64,000 bases of DNA. It comes from Macrotis lagotis. Its lineage: Eukaryota > Chordata > Mammalia > Peramelemorphia > Peramelidae. The translations under genes were made by a program, and so were the position numbers. Below the pieces are notes generated by a model. The model made no database searches. It was not told the origin of the DNA and was given only the letters and a program-made list of their open reading frames with translations. Location: the NCBI RefSeq assembly GCF_037893015.1, contig NC_133666.1:468777454-468841453 (forward strand). The letters are read 5' to 3'. Positions 58,195-64,000 of the stretch are shown here, one piece after another; within the stretch, counting starts at the first letter, position 1; the number at the start of each line of letters is the position of its first letter.

Positions 58195-59365
58195 TTAATA
58201 CTCTGATAACAATTTAATTCAACTCAGTTCAACACAATGAGCAGATGGGAATAGATAAGTGAAAATAAAAAATATGTAAAAAGTTTACAACAAAGGGAAT
58301 TGGGGACAGAAAGATTTAACATGCAATAAACAGGTAAATTTCATAAGAAAATTTAAAAGATGCATCTATAATCACTTTAGGAGACTAACTAGGCATAAGG
58401 TTAAGAATAGGAATTGGACCTTTGATATTGTTGATAGGTGTACTATCTACTACTTCTTCTTGGTAGTTATTTTCATATTTTACTAAAAATGTCAAAGTAG
58501 GTCACATTTGAAGAATAATCAGTCCTTTGCTTTAAATAAAAATCCTACTTAGTTCTGGAGGAATATTCAAGTGCACAGACTATAATCTGCCTCCAAAATC
58601 TAACAATTCTCCTGAGCAAATTATCAGGAACAAAGTCAACCCCAGAATGTCTTAGCAGAACAAGACTAATTTAAAGTAATGCTGATGCTAATAGGCATTA
58701 TTATGATTACCATCACTATGTGCACACACTGGGGGCCTTTCATCTTCAAACTTTGCAAACATTAAAACATTAATCCTCATAACATCCTTGAGAATAAGAC
58801 AGATAGCAAGTTTTCACATATTTCATATCATAGATAGGAACATTATAATGATAGTTATAATAACAACAACAACAATACATCAAATAATCTCAATCAGCAT
58901 CATCTTACTGGAATACCAGGAAAACAGGGAGAGGTATCTGGGTTGGGTCTGCAAGAGACATGCATTTTCTTAATGAAACAAAGGGAGTTAAAACTTTTTT
59001 GCCAAAAAAAATTTTTTTTTTACTGCTTTCATTGTGTGAAACTACTGGGCTGTCACTGAAACCCAGATAGTTTTTGAACCCTAAGGAAATTAAGGCTTTG
59101 AGTCATAACCACTGTACAGAGAGGCAGGCATTATCACACTGGGGAAGCTGGTACTTTAACAAGATGTTCAAACTAATGTATTTATTTGTGAAAAGGACTC
59201 GGACCAGTTGAGTCCGATGGGTAGATTCTAGCAATGATTGTTATGTTTCCTGGTAAGGCAAGTGACTTTCTTTCCATATAACAGGATAGCAAACAAGCAG
59301 CAAAGTGAGAATGCAGGATGGCTAAGCTATCCCAGGAGCCTGTCACTAAGTCAATCACTTGTTAT
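58195..59365. other. Unassigned sequence upstream of APCDD1
   Basis: No coding frame or clear repeat beyond a possible MIR scrap at 58,735-58,800. 59,195-59,212 contains GGACTC...GAGTCC, a small palindrome. Possible distal regulatory DNA, unproven. Confidence 0.5.
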
Positions 59366-59369
59366 AGGA

Positions 59370-59560
59370 TCGTAAATTTACAGTTGGAAAGGACCTTAAA
59401 AGGCCAAAGCTCCAATCCTTTCATTTTATAAAAGAGGAAATTAATGTCCAGAGAGGTTAAGAGATTTACCAAAGTCACCCCAGCAATAGGTAGCCCAGAT
59501 GTTTTTTGAACCCTCGGTATTTTGACTTCCACTCCACTGCTCTTTCCACAGTACTTTTGC
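59370..59560 (-). mobile_element. MIR remnant, minus strand
   Basis: CTTTCATTTTATAAAAGAGGAAATTAA, CAGAGAGGTTAAGAGATTTACC. Last clear repeat before the APCDD1 CpG island. Confidence 0.55.
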
Positions 59561-59564
59561 TCTT

Positions 59565-60520
59565 TGTCTGTCAACATTTACTGAGCTCCCTTTGAATATT
59601 CAGCTTGGTATTCCCATCTGCTCATTAAGTGTCGAACGGAGTTGAGTTGCTATCAGAGTACCTAACTGCTGGCTCCTGCAAGAAGTGGTGCTCTGGGGAA
59701 TTACGAAACATGTAGAAGATATTGTTCCTGCCCTTGGGGCTTTTATGAAATGGATCATAAGTAGAGAGCCCCCGAATGCAAATAATGTAAATACAAATTC
59801 CATTCATTCATTTAGCAAATATTTATAGGGAGGGGCGCTTAAAGTAGAAGGCACTAGCCTAGACAATGTAAATGGATCTATTGGGGATTTATGCAGGAGA
59901 CTGGTGAGTTTGTCAGAAAAGATTTCCAAATGGACTTCAGAAGGTTCCACAGTGAGGTTTTTCAGAGCTTCCAATTGAGCTTCAAAATGACAGATCTACG
60001 GCTTCAGGAAGGGGAAGGAATATAACAAAACAGGCTCCTGCTGCCTACACCTTTCCCTCCACAGGTTGGGACCTGTGACACGGGCTCATGTGCTTACTGG
60101 AGGAGCCGAGGTACTAACTTGTGGAGGATATATTTAGTTAAGACATGCTTGGCTCCTGCTAGAAAGTCTCAGAGCTTCAGCAATCACCCTTCTGAGTTTC
60201 TGTCTCTTGACTCTCTCTGTCTCGTACCCAGCCCCCACCCCCAAACAACTTTTAATAAAAATAACAAAACCTAAATGCCCGCGGTCAGGTCAGATTTGCG
60301 ATTTTCAGCTTTGTTAAGTCAGAGTGGGACTAGGCTGAACCACCTTTCTCCCACGCAGAACACAAACCAGCATCCTGCCACTGCTGGGATGGGAGAGAAA
60401 GACAACTTGGAACTTAGGTCCCCTGCAGAGTCCCAAAGAGAAAAGGAGATGGGAGGAGAAGGGATTCTTAGAATTTTGAGCTGGAAGGGATGTTAGGGAG
60501 GGAAGACAAACTTTGCTTCC
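59565..60520. promoter_or_regulatory. Upstream flank of the APCDD1 CpG island
   Basis: Repeat-free approach to the promoter with balanced composition. Contains the TCF-type motif at 60,309. No start site or TATA box can be assigned. Confidence 0.4.
60309..60315 (-). promoter_or_regulatory. TCF/LEF-type motif upstream of CpG island
   Basis: CTTTGTT is the complement of AACAAAG and matches WWCAAAG. APCDD1 is a known direct beta-catenin/TCF target. A 7 bp motif is common by chance in AT-rich DNA, so this is suggestive only. Confidence 0.3.
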
Positions 60521-60564
60521 TAGAACAGCGGGGCTGGGAGTGCCCACCAGCTTCCAGCAACTGA

Positions 60565-60600
60565 GGGGGGGGGGGGGGCTCGGGGGGGGCGGGGCGGGCA
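60565..60600 (+). promoter_or_regulatory. G-run and Sp1-type GC boxes
   Basis: A run of 13-14 G is followed by G8, then C-G4-C-G3. GGGGCGGGGCGGG at about 60,586-60,598 is a canonical double GC box for Sp1/KLF factors. The consecutive G-runs also meet the simple G-quadruplex rule on the plus strand. Confidence 0.6.
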
Positions 60601-60740
60601 GCCCTCAGAAGCTCCGCGGGAGGCTGGACAATCCCGAGACAGGAGAGGGGAGAGGGGAGAAGTGGGAGGGGAGGGCCCGCCCAACCCGCCCTTTCAAGTC
60701 CCTCTCCCTCCCTCCCTCTCCCTGGCGGCAGCTGGGGGAG

Positions 60741-60770
60741 ATGAGTGGCGCTGAGTCGCCTCTTCCCTGA
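60741..60770 (+). other. Upstream ORF 1 (9 codons)
   Basis: ATG followed by eight sense codons and TGA (MSGAESPLP). It matters only if transcription of APCDD1 starts upstream of it, which is not known. Confidence 0.3.
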
Positions 60771-60805
60771 CCCCTCCTCTCCCCCTGCCCCTCCTCCCTC
60801 CCCCT

Positions 60806-60828
60806 GCCGCCGCCGCCGCCGCCGCCGC
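60806..60828 (+). repeat. (GCC)n trinucleotide repeat
   Basis: About 7.5 GCC units without interruption in the 5' region of APCDD1. A complementary CGG run follows about 30 bases later (60,860-60,876). Confidence 0.9.
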
Positions 60829-60837
60829 ACGGGAAAT

Positions 60838-60999
60838 ATGAAGAGTAGGTGCAGCTGCAGCGGCGGCGGCGGCGGGACTGGGCTCAGGGCGCAGAGCCGG
60901 GCATTGCTGGCCAGGGGAGGCTGCTGCCGGGGGGTCGGGGCCGGGCGGGTGGGCAGCAGCGCTGGCCGCGGCGGCGGACTCGGAGCAGTGACTCTCTGA
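60838..60999 (+). other. Upstream ORF 2 (53 codons)
   Basis: An ATG between the two triplet runs opens a 53-residue frame rich in Gly, Arg and Cys, reading through the CGG run as polyglycine and ending TGA at 60,997-60,999. It could reduce APCDD1 translation if it lies in the mRNA. No sign of a conserved product. Confidence 0.3.
60860..60876 (+). repeat. (GCG)n trinucleotide repeat
   Basis: Five GCG/GGC units just after AGCTGCAG. It is the reverse complement of the GCC run at 60,806-60,828, so the two could pair into a stem of roughly 15-16 GC pairs. Confidence 0.9.
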
Positions 61000-61149
61000 G
61001 AGCGCAGTCCATCCCCTCCTCAGCCAGGGAGCGGAACCCCGCCAGAGCGGGGGGCTCCCGGGTCCCGCCAGACGCTCCGCTGCGGCCCCCAGACCCAACC
61101 GCCGGAGGTCCGCCAGGGCATCCTCCAGTCATCCCGCTGCAGGGCGGAG

Positions 61150-61158
61150 ATGGAGTGA
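61150..61158 (+). other. Upstream ORF 3 (ATG GAG TGA)
   Basis: A minimal two-codon upstream frame in the likely 5' UTR of APCDD1, about 490 bases before the main start. Such short uORFs let ribosomes reinitiate. Confidence 0.35.
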
Positions 61159-61521
61159 GGGGTTCCCTCGTGCCGCCGGCAGGCAGAGCTTTCTGCAAAG
61201 CCCCTGGCCCGAACTGAAAAGCCAAGTCTGGAAGAGGAAAAGGAGGAAGAGAAGAAGGGGAGGAAAGCCACGGAGAACCTCGATTGCACTTGGGAACCCA
61301 CGCACCTCCTTTGTCCACAGCCACTGCCTCCTCTGCAGCCGTGAACGCAGCCCCCCAAAGCAGCGCTGGATCCGGGGACCCCCCAGGGGCTGCCACTGGT
61401 GGTCGGAACTCTTCCAGATCACTTTTCATCTGACTTGTCAAGTTCACCCAGGAGGGAGTAGTGGACTTTCCTTCCGGCGTGGGGGTGGAGGGGAGGGAAG
61501 AGAGTAAGAACTTTAGCATCA

Positions 61522-61528
61522 CTTTGAT
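61522..61528 (-). promoter_or_regulatory. TCF/LEF-type motif in exon 1 region
   Basis: CTTTGAT (ATCAAAG on the other strand) is the optimal TCF/LEF core, 117 bases before the APCDD1 start codon and just past the CpG island. Position and gene context raise its plausibility. Confidence 0.4.
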
Positions 61529-61644
61529 TGGAAGGAAGCCCAAAAGTTGCACTGGAAGAGAATAGCTGCTGACCATCAGAAAGGGAAGAGGACGTCTCCT
61601 CGGCGCCTGGAGAAGGAGGAAGAAGTAGAGAAGAAAAACTGGAA

Positions 61645-61702
61645 ATGTCCCATCCCTACAGCAGCCTGGTCAGATACCTGTTCCTGGCCCTCCTATTACA
61701 TG
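61645..61702 (+). CDS. APCDD1: APCDD1 coding exon 1 (signal peptide), partial gene
   Basis: The ATG at 61,645 opens a 19-codon reading frame plus one base (phase 1), followed at once by GTGAGT. The peptide reads MSHPYSSLVRYLFLALLLH, and the split codon starting with G would give Gly. As I recall human APCDD1, it starts MSWPRRLLLRYLFPALLLHG, so about 14 of 20 positions agree, including RYLF and ALLLHG. APCDD1 is a membrane glycoprotein that binds Wnt and LRP5/6 and dampens Wnt (and BMP) signalling; it is itself switched on by beta-catenin/TCF. The residues here are the hydrophobic signal peptide. An in-frame TGA at 61,570 rules out an extended N-terminus from exon 1. The start context has G at -3 and T at +4, which is adequate. 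Unspliced reading stops at 61,708, so splicing is required. The remaining exons lie beyond the window. Confidence 0.85.
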
Positions 61703-61708
61703 GTGAGT
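61703..61708 (+). other. APCDD1: APCDD1 exon 1 splice donor
   Basis: The sequence ATG|GTGAGTG matches the U1 donor consensus at all six intronic positions. It interrupts the codon after the His of ALLLH after its first base. No competing GT nearby is as good. Confidence 0.85.
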
Positions 61709-62493
61709 GAGCGCTACTATTCCCCTCCCCGCCCCCCTCCAGAGAGCAGAAGTGCTGGCAGATAGAATACTCATTTATAATAATTATCCATGTAACAGCG
61801 ATAGAAAATTTAAGACAAATATTTGGGAATGAATCACGAATGTCTTGATTTTTCCAAAGCACTTAACCTTCCTGGACCCCAGTTGCTTCTACTGTGAAAT
61901 AAGTTGGGTGGACTTGGCCTCTGAGAGTGCTCCCATCTCTAGCTCTATCCATGATCTTATGATAGCTCCGAAAGGTTCAGAGGGAACCTCCAATTTCTCA
62001 AACCTCAATTTCTGTCACTCCCTAACTTTTCTTAGACGCCTGGGACCCCTTTTATCATTCTTACCTTTGCCTCTATATGGGAAGACAAGTTAGCTGACTT
62101 TTCCCTTTCTTTTACAACCAGGGTCAGTGTATAAAATTTTGGCAAATGTTTTTATTACTTCTTTAGTATTCCCAACTATAAACAGAGATGCTATAATTAA
62201 ATTATGTGTTTTGTAGTCATTTTTTTAAAAGATTTCAAAGCCCATAGAGTGACTTTTGATGTGGTCCAAGTCTTTATGGGACTCTAAAAGAATGACCATG
62301 ATCTTTTATGAAAAAGAGTTTCACTTGTGTTTATCTCAATTTCTTGGAAGAGTTTTGGTTAGGTAAATTATTTATTTCAACTCTGAATGATAGCTGTTCA
62401 TTGATTCAATTCTGTAATATTATTGTTTGAGATTCCCCTGCATAAGCATTCCTAAGTCTTTGGATGCATTCTAAAAGTAGCAACAAGTAGCTT

Positions 62494-62500
62494 ATCAAAG
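62494..62500 (+). promoter_or_regulatory. TCF/LEF-type motif in intron 1
   Basis: ATCAAAG, a perfect TCF/LEF core, about 0.8 kb into intron 1. Chance occurrence is possible. Confidence 0.25.
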
Positions 62501-62819
62501 ATTTACTAATCCAAAGGAAGTTCTCACAGGGTTTATCAGAGTTGAAGGTGTGTTTGATCTGATTTGACTAAGTTTTCCAAAAACTCAACTGAGCTTTGGC
62601 AGAGCTCAGGAATATAACTTGCTTTTGGAGGTTTTGGAATATCCCTTGAGGAAAATTGGAGAGATAAAAGAAAGGTCAGGGTAATATTATAGCCCACAAG
62701 GTAGCTATTAGAACAAGATTGCTTGGCATAGCATTAGTAGCGAGAAGTATTGATAATACATTTCGATAAAGCAGCTTGTGGTAGAGTCTTTGCTGATGAA
62801 ACACATTGCTTTTGACATT

Positions 62820-62990
62820 AGAAACAACTTGCATTTGTGTCCAAATTCTGCCATTTAGTAGCTAATGACCTTTAGAAGTCACTAATTCTCCCAGCTTTAT
62901 CATTCTTCTGCTGCTTCATCCATAAAATGGGGATAATAATTGTAATACCTGCCTGACGGTGTTTCATATTGCAAAGTATGTTTCATAAAA
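62820..62990 (+). mobile_element. MIR remnant in APCDD1 intron 1
   Basis: CCAAATTCTGCCATTTAGTAGC, CTGCTTCATCCATAAAATGGGG, AATACCTGCCTGACGGTG. Confidence 0.6.
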
Positions 62991-64000
62991 GTCTAAGTTA
63001 ATATAATTAGAATCAGTTGTATTGTTGTTTCAGATAAGTGCAAAATATTTTAGTGAAACACCCTGACTTGCTGCAAGATGCATTTCTGGGTATACTCATT
63101 CTTCTTCCTAGTTAGCAGCTGAGTTACATCACTGGTGATCACTGAGTATATGTCTAGGTTATGATCATCCCAAATGAATAATTTTTCTAAGGCTCAAAGA
63201 AGAGACATGGATGTAGATAAGGTCTAGAATTAGTTTGACTTCTCCTTGAAATCATAGGACAGTGCATTTAACAGAGTAGGTTGATGCTTTCTTTATAGTC
63301 ATCCTGCAGGCTGCTCAGCTACCAAAGCCATAGGCTGTGTCAGCCTGCCTACTTAAGCCAGACAGACCCTCCTTATGGCCAAGGTGTACTTTCAGACCTA
63401 GTGATTTGGGAGTTTAAAAGTCAGAATGGAAGTCTTGCAGTTAGAGGGCAAAAGAGAGAAGGTATAATTATAGGGTTGGACTCCCAGGCCCATCTGCTTA
63501 GAATTACAGAGCAGTTTTAATCTTTGGCTGAAACATGAAACAAATCAGAGCCAATGAACAGATCAAAACAGCAGCTGCCACCAAAAGACAGAGAGAGAGA
63601 TGAAACAGGGGAAATTGTCCATTTTTTTCATCTGTAGTTATATCTTGTGAAGCAAAAAAAAAGTGTTCTAATGGGCTTAAAACAAAAGAACATGAAAAGC
63701 TGCCTGGAATTAAGCATCCTTTTTTTTTTAAAAACATCATTACCTCTTGAATTAGAAAAGTAATGAATGACAGAATTCTTAAACTTGCTGCCTCATGCAA
63801 TTAAGGCAGAGCATCATTTCCCTCCCACAATCATTAAGAAGTAAATATTCTTAAAGTTACCTCATTTAGCCAATCCATGTCGAGGACAGAATAGTAGCCT
63901 GAAATTTCTATGAGCCAATTGAGTGACCATAGGGGAATTCAGGTGGCACCTCAGATTGGTTATGATTCCCAAATTTTGACCTGAAAACTTATGCTAGCCC

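Larger units (their letters stand above)
60520..61480. promoter_or_regulatory. APCDD1: CpG island spanning APCDD1 promoter and 5' UTR
   Basis: Base composition changes abruptly from AT-rich to GC-rich near 60,520 and back near 61,480. CpG dinucleotides are rare in the rest of the window but dense here. It contains a GC-box cluster, triplet runs of CCG and CGG, and ends about 160 bases before the start codon. The transcription start cannot be fixed by eye; it most likely falls inside the island, and no TATA box is evident in it. A CpG-island promoter is expected for a developmental gene such as APCDD1. Confidence 0.85.
61703..64000 (+). other. APCDD1: APCDD1 intron 1 (5' part)
   Basis: Runs from the donor to the window edge with no acceptor plus open frame that I can support. 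It is AT-rich again from about 61,770. It holds a MIR (62,820-62,990) and an ATCAAAG TCF/LEF-type motif at 62,494-62,500. Apart from these I see no recognisable feature; long first introns of Wnt-target genes often hold enhancers, but nothing here proves one. Confidence 0.75.

Noticed and set aside
60884..61576. 230-codon open frame on the minus strand across the CpG island
   Set aside because: GC-rich DNA lacks stop codons by composition; the frame has no recognisable domain and overlaps the APCDD1 5' UTR in antisense. The 120- and 134-codon minus frames at 60,468-61,098 are rejected for the same reason.
61547..61765. 72-codon plus-strand frame over APCDD1 exon 1
   Set aside because: It is a different frame from the signal peptide and reads through the splice donor.

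Overview
The window is nuclear DNA of a mammal, almost certainly a marsupial and probably an Australasian one. The base is AT-rich, with L1 LINEs of the marsupial type, at least ten copies of a short tRNA-derived SINE ending in TTGCCTTGCAAAAACCTAAAA (WSINE1-like), CORE-SINE copies of the MAR1 type, and old MIR, L2 and CR1/L3 remnants. The species guess rests on remembered repeat families, not on a search.

Only one protein-coding gene is supported. At the right end, a CpG island (about 60,520-61,480) leads into a first coding exon at 61,645-61,702. It encodes 19 residues plus one base and ends in a textbook donor (GTGAGT). The peptide, with its RYLF-ALLLH core, matches the signal peptide of APCDD1, the membrane-bound Wnt/BMP inhibitor that is itself a Wnt target. 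Everything to the right (61,703-64,000) is intron 1. In human the region upstream of APCDD1 is gene-poor, and the ~60 kb here fits that: I find no other convincing exon.

Layout: 1-5,100 old SINE/MIR/L1 fragments; 5,110-10,720 a long minus-strand L1 with 5' part, ORF1, a non-coding spacer and an ORF2 lacking its endonuclease part; 10,940-33,260 mixed old repeats with a full-length 7SL RNA retro-pseudogene (18,674-18,945), two abutting hAT-like MITEs (17,153-17,545), an L1 tail inserted into a MIR (16,769-17,093) and a SINE pair in one target site (23,155-23,497); 33,265-40,260 L1, SINE and CR1/L3 fragments; 41,165-45,040 a second minus-strand L1 carrying a ~530 bp tandem duplication of its reverse transcriptase segment; 45,140-57,140 further L1 tails, a 53 bp inverted repeat with arms 766 bp apart, and a hAT MITE with a perfect 8 bp target duplication; 57,300-60,000 MIR and MAR1 remnants; 60,200-64,000 APCDD1 promoter, exon 1 and intron 1.

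I did not find a new biological system. The most unusual items are the near-identical inverted repeat around 54.2-55.1 kb, the L1 with the duplicated RT block, the endonuclease-less L1, and the complementary CCG/CGG triplet runs in the APCDD1 5' region.
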